Of a stretch of DNA of 42,948 nucleotides, positions 1 to 9,157 are shown piece by piece. A program made the position numbers and the translations under genes. The notes beneath the pieces were generated by a model. It searched no databases. It saw nothing but the letters and a program-made list of their open reading frames with translations, and was not told where the DNA came from. Position 1 is the first letter of the stretch. Every line of letters begins with the position of its first letter. The stretch covers positions 1 through 42,948 of the forward strand of contig CAJTNA010000011.1 of assembly GCA_910577845.1 (NCBI GenBank), given 5' to 3'. The DNA is from an uncultured Christensenella sp. (GTDB taxonomy: Bacteria > Bacillota > Clostridia > Christensenellales > UBA3700).

Positions 1-175
1 TTTAGCACATTTATCAAAAAATACCCCCGATTTTCGGTGGGTATTTTTAAAAATTCGACTTTTTGCAAAATCTCGACTTTACAAAAAATTAAACAAGGCA
101 AAATTTTGCATATTGTCTTGGTGGTTTGTGTCATAATTGTTTAAATATTCAAGCCATTAATTGGCTATGATAATG
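1..175 (-). repeat. Dockerin-family upstream element, copy 1
   Basis: First of three copies of a conserved non-coding element that precedes the dockerin-lipoprotein genes (others at 18198-18375 and 32695-32878). It holds a terminator-like hairpin at 17-48 (core CCGATTTTCGG), two direct CGACTTT motifs at 55-80, a second hairpin with arms 94-104 and 110-120, and a short AGCCA/TGGCT dyad at 152-166. In copy 2 the element starts about 25 nt upstream of the ATG of a minus-strand dockerin gene, so this copy implies another family member just off the left edge. That gene is inferred, not seen. No coding sequence is visible before position 380. Confidence 0.75.
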
Positions 176-228
176 TGAAAATTTTGTTATAAGATTTAAG
201 GAATTTAATTTAAACAATTTAAATATAC

Positions 229-258
229 AACAAGATACTGATTGCTCAGTATCTTGTT
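229..258 (-). terminator. Hairpin terminator downstream of the fucose operon
   Basis: A 12-bp perfect stem (229-240 with 247-258) with a 6-nt loop lies about 120 nt beyond the kinase stop. T-rich sequence follows on both strands, so it could work in either direction. The nearest upstream gene is the minus-strand kinase, which makes minus the more likely direction. Confidence 0.6.
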
Positions 259-379
259 TGATTTACATTTAAAAAGCAGTAGATTTTTAAAAAGTTTTGC
301 ACTTAGTTTGATATTTCATCAAAATCATTATCTTATTAAATTTTCAGTTTTAGTAATCTTACTATAATGCAATAAATTA

Positions 380-1648
380 TTATTTAATCAAGCTTTGACG
401 AAGTGCGTTACCATATGTTGCACCCTCGCTTTTTGTGCAAATTATATTTAATTTAGAAAACTCTTTTAAAGTTTCCACAAAATATTTTGCTTTGGTTGCC
501 CCACCAGTCATAACTATATTTTTTATGCTTTTGCCAGTTACTTGTTCCAATCTTGTAATTGCAATTGCAACTCGCTTTGCAATTGAATAATATGCTGTTT
601 TAACTAAATCATATATATCACAATCACTTACCTCTAACTGACATTTAATATCTTTGGTCATATTGTCTTGCGACATTAATTTATCCACATTTAGCTCGCC
701 TAAAATTTTTGCCTCAACTATCCTTTTGTCAATTTCTGCATAGCTCAAATTATTTTCCGCAACAAGTCGTTGAATAATGAAAAGTCCGTTTATATTATCT
801 AATAAGCTTACCTTTCCGCCGTTGATACGTTCATTGGTATATCTGTTTTCATATGCAATGTTATTGCAAATTGGGTTATCCAAAACTTTACCAATAAGCA
901 ACCAGGACCCAGATGCTAGAAAAGCGGTATTGTCGTCAGTTATATCTAATGCAAAAATTGCCGATGCAGTATCGTGAGTACCCACTGCTACTACGGGAAC
1001 ATTTTTAAATGTGCCATACTGCTCACCATCAAAAATTAATTTTGGTAAAATCTCTGCATTTAAACCTAATCTGTTAATTAAAGAATAATTCCATTCCTTG
1101 CCATTTAAAGCCAACAGACCTGTTGTGCTTGCATTGCTCGCCTCAATACGGATATTTCCAGTAAGATAATAGGCAAGTAAGTCGGCAATCATTGCAATTT
1201 TAACATTGTTGCTATTATATCTACATTCTGTTTTATCTGCCCAAAGTTGATAAATTGTATTGATTGGATTAGGATAAATACCACTTAAATCATAATAATC
1301 TTTCTCAGATAATACGTTATGCAATTCATTAAAAGCAACCTCACCACGGCTATCACGATAGCAATACGGCATATCCAAAAGCTTACCATTATCGCAAATA
1401 ACACCATAGTCTACGCCCCAAGAGCAAATACCAATTGAGGTTATATTGTGAGTTCTCAACACCTTTAACACTTCATCTTTTATATTGTTAAACAATTTTT
1501 CAATATTCCATCTGTAATGTCCATTCTCGTCAGTACTTGCGGAATGAGGAAACCTTGCAAGTTCCGTTAAACACAAGTCTTTACCTTGAGCAAGCATTAT
1601 CCTTGCACTTGATGAGCCTAAATCTATAGCTAAATATTGCTTATCCAT
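380..1648 (-). CDS. FGGY carbohydrate kinase, rhamnulokinase-like, probable L-fuculokinase
   Basis: The predicted enzyme phosphorylates a ketose such as L-fuculose or L-rhamnulose at O-1 using ATP, in the cytoplasm. The 422-aa protein starts with the FGGY phosphate loop AIDLGSSSAR. It has the substrate-side motif SWGVDYG, the rhamnulokinase-like string NTIYQLWAD, and GTHDTASA with the likely catalytic Asp. By sequence it looks more like RhaB than FucK. Because it is the third gene after fucI and fucA, L-fuculose is the expected substrate; this is inference from context. The ATG at 1648 was chosen over an in-frame GTG at 1657 because a GGGTGG ribosome site overlapping the aldolase stop lies 6 nt upstream. 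Only 2 nt separate it from the aldolase stop, so translation is probably coupled. Confidence 0.85.
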   Translation of the reverse strand: MDKQYLAIDLGSSSARIMLAQGKDLCLTELARFPHSASTDENGHYRWNIEKLFNNIKDEVLKVLRTHNITSIGICSWGVDYGVICDNGKLLDMPYCYRDSRGEVAFNELHNVLSEKDYYDLSGIYPNPINTIYQLWADKTECRYNSNNVKIAMIADLLAYYLTGNIRIEASNASTTGLLALNGKEWNYSLINRLGLNAEILPKLIFDGEQYGTFKNVPVVAVGTHDTASAIFALDITDDNTAFLASGSWLLIGKVLDNPICNNIAYENRYTNERINGGKVSLLDNINGLFIIQRLVAENNLSYAEIDKRIVEAKILGELNVDKLMSQDNMTKDIKCQLEVSDCDIYDLVKTAYYSIAKRVAIAITRLEQVTGKSIKNIVMTGGATKAKYFVETLKEFSKLNIICTKSEGATYGNALRQSLIK

Positions 1649-1650
1649 TT

Positions 1651-2904
1651 TTACCACCCATTGAAAGTTCTGTCAATCTCCGCACTTTGCTCATCATTGA
1701 TTGGCGTAATTTTTGCAATATTGCAAGCGGATATAATTGACCTAGCAGAATAGTCAGTTACTTCCATTCTATCAAAAGCCTTAGTCAAGTTTTTGCCGAT
1801 AGTAATTACACATTCATTATTTACTATTGCAAGCGGTTTTGTTGTAGCCATTGATTTTGCAATTTTCTCAGCAGTTATACCGCACTCAAGTTGAACTGCA
1901 TTTTTAAGCATAATGTAACTTTCTGGAATTAGTTTTGCATCAAAATATTTATGTGATATACTAAAGCCCATTGTTGCATTTGGCATAGAAATATAGCAAA
2001 CTTTTGCCTCTGGGATTTGTTCAAACACACTAATTGCAATTTGCAAATAGTCTGCCGACAAATCACTTATATTGTAAAATTTGCCTTTACTAAATTTTGC
2101 AATATCATTTGCAGATATTTTATCTCTACCCACACCATCTGGATTAAACAATATATCTCCATTATCTAGCTTTACGCACAAAGTTCCAAGACTTGTTGAC
2201 ATTAATTTTTGGTAATGGCTTCGTTTGATAAAAATAGCAATATCCTCTGCCATAACTAACTCGTCCGCCGACAACTTTTCTTTACTTGCAGTAACTTTAA
2301 CACTATAATCTGCGTGCTTATCGCATTTTTTCACCCCACCTAAAATAGTAGCATTGATAAGAGTTTCACACAAATTATCCAACATCTCATATTTTCTATA
2401 AGCAAGTTCTAAATTTTCTGCACCAACAGTAGCTCCGTGATTATGCATCATAACACTATTATAGCCTTTGTCAAACTCTGCCTTTACTATATTTCCTAAG
2501 CTGATTGAACCTGGCAAATCATAAACACTATCCGCAATCTCGCCTAAAACTTTTTGGTAGCAAGGACAAACGCTACTATCTGGCACTTTACGTGCTGTGG
2601 CATATGCAACAACACTTGGAGCGTGAGCGTGAACTACTGCTCGTATATCCTCACGGCATTTGTATATATTTGAGTGAAAAGGCAATTCCATTGATGGAGT
2701 ATGTTTACCAATAATTTGACCATTTGCAAGCACAGTCATTATATCCTCTTCCTTTAAGCTACCTTTATCAATACCAGATGGTGTAATATATATTGTACCC
2801 TCACTATCCATGCAAGAAATGTTACCACCGCTTGTAGTTGTTAATCCGTTGTAGTATACTCTGTCAATAGTATCAAGCACGCCTTTTTTTGTATTTTTTA
2901 TCAT
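1651..2904 (-). CDS. fucA: L-fuculose-phosphate aldolase (class II) with a degenerate second aldolase domain
   Basis: This is the class II zinc aldolase that splits L-fuculose 1-phosphate into dihydroxyacetone phosphate and L-lactaldehyde. The protein is 417 aa, about twice the usual 210-220 aa. The N-terminal half carries the expected zinc ligands: Glu73 in SMELPFH, His92 and His94 in VVHAHAP, and His156 in MMHNHGATVG. The C-terminal half (about 205-415) looks like a second copy of the same fold. There the HAH motif reads CYISMP and the third histidine region reads VNNECVITIG, so the metal site is lost. That half may serve folding, regulation or oligomer packing. It is the second gene of the fucose operon, 80 nt after fucI, with ribosome site AGAGG before the ATG. 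Confidence 0.85.
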   Translation of the reverse strand: MIKNTKKGVLDTIDRVYYNGLTTTSGGNISCMDSEGTIYITPSGIDKGSLKEEDIMTVLANGQIIGKHTPSMELPFHSNIYKCREDIRAVVHAHAPSVVAYATARKVPDSSVCPCYQKVLGEIADSVYDLPGSISLGNIVKAEFDKGYNSVMMHNHGATVGAENLELAYRKYEMLDNLCETLINATILGGVKKCDKHADYSVKVTASKEKLSADELVMAEDIAIFIKRSHYQKLMSTSLGTLCVKLDNGDILFNPDGVGRDKISANDIAKFSKGKFYNISDLSADYLQIAISVFEQIPEAKVCYISMPNATMGFSISHKYFDAKLIPESYIMLKNAVQLECGITAEKIAKSMATTKPLAIVNNECVITIGKNLTKAFDRMEVTDYSARSIISACNIAKITPINDEQSAEIDRTFNGW

Positions 2905-2954
2905 AAAAACCTCTCTTTTCTTAATTTAGTCCCGATTTTTGATACATTTTTTAT

Positions 2955-2985
2955 AAATTTGTGGGCACATAATGCCCACAAATTT
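2955..2985 (-). terminator. Intercistronic hairpin between fucI and fucA
   Basis: A perfect 13-bp stem (2955-2967 with 2973-2985) with a 5-nt loop begins at the fucI stop codon and is followed on the minus strand by ATAAAAAATG. The run of T expected for a strong terminator is missing. It is therefore more likely a partial terminator or an mRNA stabiliser that sets the fucI to fucA ratio. Confidence 0.55.
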
Positions 2986-4748
2986 TATTTGTATAGTGGC
3001 CCATATGTTTTGCAAGCCCTATAATCGGCAGACTCCAAATCCTTAGTACCAAATGCTGACCAAGTATGTGGTCTAAACAATGCATCCTCACTAACATTAT
3101 GCATATTAACTGGAATTCTTAACATTGACGCCAAAGTAATCAACTCGCTACCAATATGTCCATAAGCAAGTGCTGCGTGATTTGCACCCCAGTTTGCCAT
3201 AACACTATATACATCTTTGAATGCACCCTCACCAGTCAAATTTGGCACAAACCAAGTTGACGGCCAAGTTCTATCAGTTCTGTTTTGTAATATTGTATCA
3301 ACCTCATCTGGTAAAACAGCTGTATAACCCTCAGCAATTTGCAATACTGGGCCTAGACCGTCAACCATATTAAGTCTTACTGCAGTTACTGGCATTTCTG
3401 CAATTGTTTTAAAGTCTGAACTATAACCACCACCTCTAAAGTAATCAAGGTTTGCTTGTGACCATTGAACATTAGCCATAGTATTTTTGATATCCTCTTT
3501 GGTAATTTTCCACCACTCTTTCATACAAGGTTTACCTTTTTCGTCTTTGCAAGCACCAATTCCATCCAAAGCTGCTGCACCGCTGTTAATCATATGAATA
3601 AAACCATTTTTTGCAAGACCTTCTGGCTTCCAACCAGTAACTCTTTCAACCGCAGTTGGTGACCAGTATGTACGAACATCGGCAAAAATACTTGCACGAT
3701 TTGTAACAAGTTTGTTCATTAACATTGACATACCATTTAGAGTGTCATTTTCAGTAGCTAAAATAAATGGTTCTTTTTTGCCACGCCAGTCAAAAGATGT
3801 GTTCATAATAGATTCCATAAAATCGCCGTTTGGCAATCTGTCAATCCATTGTCTTTGACCTTGGAAACCGCCAGCAATAGCATTTCTGCCATTAGCCTCT
3901 TCTGGATAACCCATTTCTTTTAACTTAGGATTACCAAACATAATATCATTTACAATGATTGTCATTTTTGCTGTGTATTCCCAAAGCTTATCTTTAGGCA
4001 TAACAATCCTTGCTTTGTTGTAATCATTAATATCAATACCTTCCTTGCAGTTAGCTTTTATCCAAGCAAGTGCTTTTTTGTACTCTTCCTCGTCATAAAT
4101 GCCTAAATTGATACGTCTATCAATTTCAACCATATCTACCCACTCTGCACGGATACCAAAATATTGTTGCATTAAATTGCCGTCCAAAAATGAGCCTGCA
4201 ATACCCATTGATACCGCACCTAAGCCAACATAAGTTTTGTTTTTCATTTGTCCAACAGCCATTGCACATTTTGCAAAAGACAAAATCTTTTGTTTTACAT
4301 CGTCGGGAATAATAGTGTCACCAATATCTTGTACATCTTTGCCGTAAATTGAATAAATAGGCAAACCTCTTTGAGCACTTGCTGCAACTGCACAAGCCAA
4401 GAATACTGCACCTGGTCTTTCTGTACCATTAAATCCCCATACTGCTTTTATTGTATTAGGATTAAGGTCAATTACCTCCGTTCCATAGCACCAACAAGGT
4501 GTGACAGTAAGTGTTGCAACTACATTTTCAGTAGCAAATTGTTCTTCGCACTTGCAAGCTTCAGCAGAGCCACCAATAGTTGTATTTGATATAACGCACT
4601 CAACAGGAGTACCGTCACTATAAAAACAATTATTCTCAATAAGAGCTTTTGCTGATTTTGCCATATTCATTGTTTGAGTTTCCAAACTTTCTCTAATGCC
4701 ACCACAACGTCCGTCAATTACAGGTCGGATACCAATTTTACACTTCAT
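2985..4748 (-). CDS. fucI: L-fucose isomerase
   Basis: Converts L-fucose to L-fuculose, the first step of fucose breakdown, in the cytoplasm with a Mn2+ cofactor. The 587-aa protein matches the E. coli enzyme from end to end: IGIRPVIDGR near the start, TPCWCYG, WGFNGTERPGAV, GGFQGQRQW, and the C-terminal YRACKTYGPLYK. The metal ligands known in E. coli FucI are present: Glu in ATENDTLNG, Asp in FADVRTYW and His in PVNMHNV. The ATG at 4748 is chosen because AGGAG lies 7 nt before it and homology begins there; upstream in-frame codons run into the promoter leader. It is the first gene of the fucI-fucA-kinase operon. No fucose transporter or fucose regulator gene lies next to it. Confidence 0.97.
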   Translation of the reverse strand: MKCKIGIRPVIDGRCGGIRESLETQTMNMAKSAKALIENNCFYSDGTPVECVISNTTIGGSAEACKCEEQFATENVVATLTVTPCWCYGTEVIDLNPNTIKAVWGFNGTERPGAVFLACAVAASAQRGLPIYSIYGKDVQDIGDTIIPDDVKQKILSFAKCAMAVGQMKNKTYVGLGAVSMGIAGSFLDGNLMQQYFGIRAEWVDMVEIDRRINLGIYDEEEYKKALAWIKANCKEGIDINDYNKARIVMPKDKLWEYTAKMTIIVNDIMFGNPKLKEMGYPEEANGRNAIAGGFQGQRQWIDRLPNGDFMESIMNTSFDWRGKKEPFILATENDTLNGMSMLMNKLVTNRASIFADVRTYWSPTAVERVTGWKPEGLAKNGFIHMINSGAAALDGIGACKDEKGKPCMKEWWKITKEDIKNTMANVQWSQANLDYFRGGGYSSDFKTIAEMPVTAVRLNMVDGLGPVLQIAEGYTAVLPDEVDTILQNRTDRTWPSTWFVPNLTGEGAFKDVYSVMANWGANHAALAYGHIGSELITLASMLRIPVNMHNVSEDALFRPHTWSAFGTKDLESADYRACKTYGPLYK

Positions 4749-4790
4749 ATTTAATCTCCTAAACACTTTATATATATGAAAAATAATTAT

Positions 4791-4813
4791 GTGCAATATA
4801 ATTTATATTGCAC
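4791..4813. promoter_or_regulatory. Palindromic operator candidate at the fucI start site
   Basis: A 23-bp perfect dyad, GTGCAATATA-N3-TATATTGCAC, covers the predicted transcription start of fucI (about 4811). Its place just after the -10 box is typical of a repressor site. In RNA it would form a 10-bp hairpin followed by a loosely T-rich stretch, so it could also end transcription of the upstream phosphoesterase gene. Confidence 0.6.
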
Positions 4814-4817
4814 ATTC

Positions 4818-4846
4818 ATTATATCACTATTCTATTCAATTTACAA
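4818..4846 (-). promoter_or_regulatory. fucI promoter
   Basis: On the minus strand TTGTAA (4841-4846), a 17-nt spacer and TATAAT (4818-4823), with an extended TGA before the -10. The leader is about 63 nt. The -35 box lies about 20 nt beyond the stop of the upstream phosphoesterase gene. Confidence 0.7.
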
Positions 4847-4866
4847 TAGTTATTTTTATTTTTTTA

Positions 4867-7800
4867 TTAATTTTCAAACTCTTCTGCCTTACATTGGGCT
4901 ATCTTCTTTTTGTGGTTACGTAACAATAATATAACAAGTAATATTATACCCACTACTATAATGACTGCAACTACTATTGATATGATTAAATTAATAATAT
5001 TGGTATTAAACATTACAAGTTGTTCAACACTATCTTTTTGCAAATCGTATTGATAAGAAGTAAACGAGATATTTTCTCCATCAAACAATAGTTTACCAAA
5101 GGTTGGATTGTTTAATTTTGGTGATTGGAACAACTTACCTTTGCTAATAAAAGCATCAGTATCGCTATCAAAATCGTAGTACTTATCACCACTTACACCC
5201 ATAGTCATATAAAGCACACCGCCATTGTTATTATTTATAGGCGAACCTTGTTTATAAGCTGGTGTTTTTATCTTTTTGCCCTCACCATCTAAAAAGAAAC
5301 TTTCACTATAAATGTGGTCGTGTCCTTGCAAAACAAGTTCCACTTTATAATCACTGAAAATCTTACTTAGCACTTTACGCATATTGACAATTTCTATATC
5401 ATCTTTATGAGGTCCAGCAGAATATATTCCTTTGTGCATAGCAACCACTTTTAGCTTGTCAGAATTTTGTTCCAAATCATTCTTAAGCCATTCAACTTGT
5501 ACATAATTTAAGTTATCATTGACAATGTCATTTGTATCAAGTATTATAAAATGCACATTGCTATAGTCAAATGAATAATAATTTTGATTAAAATCAAAAT
5601 ATATATCCAATGGTGACCTTCCACTTGCGGTGTCAATCTTATAATTATTCTCATTGTCTATTTTAACACTTATATCGTGATTACCAGTTGCAATAACTTG
5701 AGGTATTGTACCAAAAAATTGTGTGTTACTATTTAATAAATATTGCCATTGATTTAAATTTTTACCACTATCTACTAAATCACCAAGATTAATTGCAAAA
5801 TCATATCCAAAAGTGCTCACTCTATGTGATGCTTCTATTAATTTAGCAGTATTTTGGTAAGCCGTAACAGACATTCCTTGCATATCTGTCATAATCAACA
5901 TTTCAAAAGGCATTTTTTCAGCATTACTACCAGTTTTAAATGTATAATAATCACTAAAGTACTTCCCGCCACCAACTCTGTAGGTATACAAAGTATTTGC
6001 CTTTAAACCAGTAATTTGCAAAGTATGCCTCGCAAGTTCTTGTGTTGTGTAAGTAGTAATTATACCTATATCAATTAATGGTTTATCCACCTTTATAATC
6101 TCACAATCAGCCACAACACTTCCAATTGCAGTTGGATTAAATGCAGTCCTATCACCCTCGCTTATTTGAATTTGTGTTTCAGTGACATTCTTTTCAGTAA
6201 ACCAAACCAAATTTCTATCTAACGCTTTGTTTTCACCAAAAGTCATAGTTAGCATTGACGGCAATCTGCCATCGGTAATACTTGGTGAGCGTTTTTTCCC
6301 ACCAGAATAATGCGTGTATTCGTCTGTGCTGTCAAACAACACTTTGCTTGGAACACCAGGAACTCCGTCATAAGTTGTGTCTGTTACTAAAGAGCGAATA
6401 ACATCACTTACATTTTCACCAATTCCTTTAGCTATACTTTGAGTCAAAATATAATCTATCTGCTTATCCACAAGTTCGCTAGGTAGCTCTTTAAGTTTAT
6501 CACCAGCAAATTTTTGAATAAATTTATCAAGATTAAACGCTTTTAAATCAATACCAAAAAAATTTAATATTCCACTTAAATCTCTTATCTCGTCACTGCT
6601 TATACCAGTTGTTAAATTATAGTTTGTAGTAAGAACTTGTTTAATAAGTTTTATCATTGAGTTGTTGCCACTTCTCATTTCATCAACAATGCTTTCAACA
6701 AACCTACCAGACGGCATCCACTCCTCAATGCTAAATATCAAATTTTCATTTATGCCAGCAAGCTCAATGCCTTCACCACCTTTTAAGTGTGTAGTGTAAG
6801 CGTCCACAAACATATTTTGTACAGTATAATCATCTATAATTTTAAGGTTAATCAATTGCTCAGCAAATGTATAAATATATGCCCTTAGCTTGTTATCATC
6901 ACCTTGTAAGAAGTTTTTATTCCCTGTGTAAACAAAGTCCGCTAAAGTTTTTGCCTCTATTTGAGTATATAAGTTACCTATGACTTTTCTCAAAGCGGTG
7001 GAATTATCCTTAATGACATTTTTAGCCAAACCTTTGTCTAAATATTTGTCTATACTCTCAATAACAAAGTTTACAAAATTGTCTTTATCTATATACTTTA
7101 TAACACTATCAAGCACACCAGTTAACATATTGTCATATAAATTTACATCAATATACTCTGCTAAGTCATCAATAACTTTGTTATTTATATATAATTGATT
7201 GTCATCTAAAATGTAGCCATTTTCAAGCAAAAGTGTTATGTCAACATTACTAATTTCCTTTAAGGTTTGTGTCATATCACTAGCAACATCTTGAGCAACA
7301 TCTTGAGCACCATTTTGATAAAAACTAATATCAATATTTCGGTAATTAGCACCATATCCTACTGGCGAACCAGTTTCAATATCATATAAGGTGTGTCCAT
7401 CAAAATTACAAAAGCTAGCAATATCATTTGCGTGCATATGCCCACTAAAATTATATTTTACACCCAATTTTAACAAACTATCCCTAACCAATTCCCAATT
7501 TGAATACAAGTAATTTTTAGTCCATCTTTCTTGCATTGTAAAATGTGGTATAACATTTTGGTGAGTTAAAGATATAATATTGTTAGTAAAATTACCTTTT
7601 TCACCATTAAGCCATTCAAAAACGCCGTCTTCAACTTTACCACCAACTTTGCCGTCTACTAAGCCGTCAAGACCTAGCAAAGTAAACTTATCCAAACAAT
7701 TTACATAATAAGACAAATCACCTTGTGAAAGTTGCGTACTATTTGCAGTTAATGCTGGTGTCCAAGTAAAATCTAAATTACTTGCAAGCTCACTATATAC

Positions 7801-8463
7801 ATAATTACCATTTTCTGCATCATATGGTAAATATTTTAAATTGTCATTTTCTATGCTATAATCGCTATAAAAAACACCTGCCTCCCCTGTGGACATTTCT
7901 GGGTACCCTAAGCCAGCAAAAATTTTTGCAAACTCTGCTCTATTAACTGGATTTAATTTTATACCACCTGCTTCACTATAGTCCATAGCATTTTCATTTA
8001 ATATATCGTGATTACCAGGAATTACAAAAATTTGAAAGTTTTTATTTGCATTACCTTTTGCTCTTACTCTATTTTGCAAATCTCTTAGACCATTTGCAAT
8101 TTCAATCAAAGCTTCCTTTTCACCATCACTACTCAAATCACCAGTAACAACTACATAATCTGGTGCTTGTTCATATATATTTGCAAACAATTTTTTTATA
8201 ACACTACTACTTTCTGTAAGCAATTTGCTCTCAAACTTACTCTTTTCATACATTGAACTTGATAAATAATCTGAATCATTTTGCTTGTAACACATATAAG
8301 TTGGATAATAATGCAAGTCAGAAATATGAATTATATTCAAATTATTTTGCACTCTTTCCTCTGCATAAACAATGCCTAACGAACTGCATATTACGCATAA
8401 CAAAATAATGACTAATAAAGCCATAACCATTGCCATATTTTGTTTGCAAAAAGTTTTCCTCAT
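4867..8463 (-). CDS. Membrane-anchored tandem metallophosphoesterase (calcineurin-like plus purple acid phosphatase-like)
   Basis: A 1198-aa surface protein with two metallophosphatase units. Residues about 10-34 are a signal peptide. Unit 1 (about 42-360) has the full metal set: SDLH (Asp49, His51), GDLSSDG, PGNHD, LTHQ and SGHMH. A helical, otherwise unrecognised region follows (about 400-700). An Fn3-like N-domain of the purple acid phosphatase type precedes unit 2 (about 850-1110), which has NLGDLVD, TGNHD, AMHKG and GHDH but reads TDMQ where D-x-H is usual. A single C-terminal membrane helix is followed by the basic tail RNHKKK, so the enzyme should face outward on the cell membrane. It may release phosphate from external organic phosphates; the substrate is unknown. 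The start has GGTGG before the ATG. It has its own promoter and sits between the glycosidase genes and the fucose operon. Confidence 0.8.
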   Translation of the reverse strand: MRKTFCKQNMAMVMALLVIILLCVICSSLGIVYAEERVQNNLNIIHISDLHYYPTYMCYKQNDSDYLSSSMYEKSKFESKLLTESSSVIKKLFANIYEQAPDYVVVTGDLSSDGEKEALIEIANGLRDLQNRVRAKGNANKNFQIFVIPGNHDILNENAMDYSEAGGIKLNPVNRAEFAKIFAGLGYPEMSTGEAGVFYSDYSIENDNLKYLPYDAENGNYVYSELASNLDFTWTPALTANSTQLSQGDLSYYVNCLDKFTLLGLDGLVDGKVGGKVEDGVFEWLNGEKGNFTNNIISLTHQNVIPHFTMQERWTKNYLYSNWELVRDSLLKLGVKYNFSGHMHANDIASFCNFDGHTLYDIETGSPVGYGANYRNIDISFYQNGAQDVAQDVASDMTQTLKEISNVDITLLLENGYILDDNQLYINNKVIDDLAEYIDVNLYDNMLTGVLDSVIKYIDKDNFVNFVIESIDKYLDKGLAKNVIKDNSTALRKVIGNLYTQIEAKTLADFVYTGNKNFLQGDDNKLRAYIYTFAEQLINLKIIDDYTVQNMFVDAYTTHLKGGEGIELAGINENLIFSIEEWMPSGRFVESIVDEMRSGNNSMIKLIKQVLTTNYNLTTGISSDEIRDLSGILNFFGIDLKAFNLDKFIQKFAGDKLKELPSELVDKQIDYILTQSIAKGIGENVSDVIRSLVTDTTYDGVPGVPSKVLFDSTDEYTHYSGGKKRSPSITDGRLPSMLTMTFGENKALDRNLVWFTEKNVTETQIQISEGDRTAFNPTAIGSVVADCEIIKVDKPLIDIGIITTYTTQELARHTLQITGLKANTLYTYRVGGGKYFSDYYTFKTGSNAEKMPFEMLIMTDMQGMSVTAYQNTAKLIEASHRVSTFGYDFAINLGDLVDSGKNLNQWQYLLNSNTQFFGTIPQVIATGNHDISVKIDNENNYKIDTASGRSPLDIYFDFNQNYYSFDYSNVHFIILDTNDIVNDNLNYVQVEWLKNDLEQNSDKLKVVAMHKGIYSAGPHKDDIEIVNMRKVLSKIFSDYKVELVLQGHDHIYSESFFLDGEGKKIKTPAYKQGSPINNNNGGVLYMTMGVSGDKYYDFDSDTDAFISKGKLFQSPKLNNPTFGKLLFDGENISFTSYQYDLQKDSVEQLVMFNTNIINLIISIVVAVIIVVGIILLVILLLRNHKKKIAQCKAEEFEN

Positions 8464-8668
8464 AGAACCACCTTACTTGATTTTATGTAACTTGAATATA
8501 TCTAATTTAATTATTTGTCCACTATTTTAAACAATAATAATTATATAAATGAACTAATTAGCATAATCTGTTGCTAATTACAAATTCAGTTAAAAATATT
8601 TAAATTAATAGCAATTCACTGCATAATATCATTTTAGTGATTGCCAATTGATTTTTTTAATATACCCT

Positions 8669-8698
8669 ATTATATCACAAAAATTATAGTTTGTACTA
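8669..8698 (-). promoter_or_regulatory. Promoter candidate for the tandem phosphoesterase, in the 8464-8824 gap
   Basis: Minus-strand TATAAT at 8669-8674 has an extended -10 (TGA directly before it) and a poor -35 (TAGTAC, 18-nt spacing). It gives a leader of about 200 nt. The leader has two weak dyads, around 8560-8582 and 8610-8648. Nothing else coding is seen in this 361-nt gap. Confidence 0.5.
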
Positions 8699-8824
8699 AT
8701 ATTTAACACATTTTATATTCTAAAAATTCATATTTGTATTTTCCATTCTACTAAAAATTTCTGTTTATCAAAAACCAATCTAATTTTTTTATAAAATACC
8801 AATCAAAAATCGATACTAATTTTA

Positions 8825-9124
8825 TCAATCATTTAAAAAGTCATAATTAAGCGGATTGTAAACTGGGTCAGGTTTTTCTTCAATAGTAGTCTTAAACACA
8901 TACCAAATATTATTGTATCTATCAAAATAAATTTTTTTGCGTTTTCCATTAATCAAACAATTATACTCTAAAGATAATCCAAAGGAACCCTTAGGTGTAG
9001 TCATAGTTTTTTTATACACCTTGTCAATTAGATAGATTTTATCGCCATATATTAACTTTAGCGGGCGAATCTCACCATTTTCTGTAAATCGTACAATAAC
9101 TTCAATAGGTATTTTCTCTTGCAT
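8825..9124 (-). CDS. Small conserved protein of unknown function
   Basis: A 99-aa protein with no signal peptide or membrane helix. It begins IPIEVIVRF and has a beta-rich pattern with basic patches (KKTMTTPKG, NGKRKKIYF) and the ending NIWYVFK. The general shape, IEV-x-V-x-F with a G-x-I-x-P-L-x-L stretch, resembles short conserved Firmicutes proteins of unknown role, but I cannot name a family. The ATG at 9124 follows AGAGGG at a good distance, better than an ATG 24 nt upstream. It is separated from the sialidase gene by a strong terminator and has its own -10 like element, so it is probably a single-gene unit. Confidence 0.6.
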   Translation of the reverse strand: MQEKIPIEVIVRFTENGEIRPLKLIYGDKIYLIDKVYKKTMTTPKGSFGLSLEYNCLINGKRKKIYFDRYNNIWYVFKTTIEEKPDPVYNPLNYDFLND

Positions 9125-9151
9125 AATCCCTCTTATCTTAGTTTGCACGAT

Positions 9152-9157
9152 ATTATA
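9152..9157 (-). promoter_or_regulatory. -10 element for the small conserved gene
   Basis: A perfect TATAAT on the minus strand, directly preceded by TG, lies 28 nt before the start codon. No good -35 box is visible at 16-18 nt. Confidence 0.4.
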
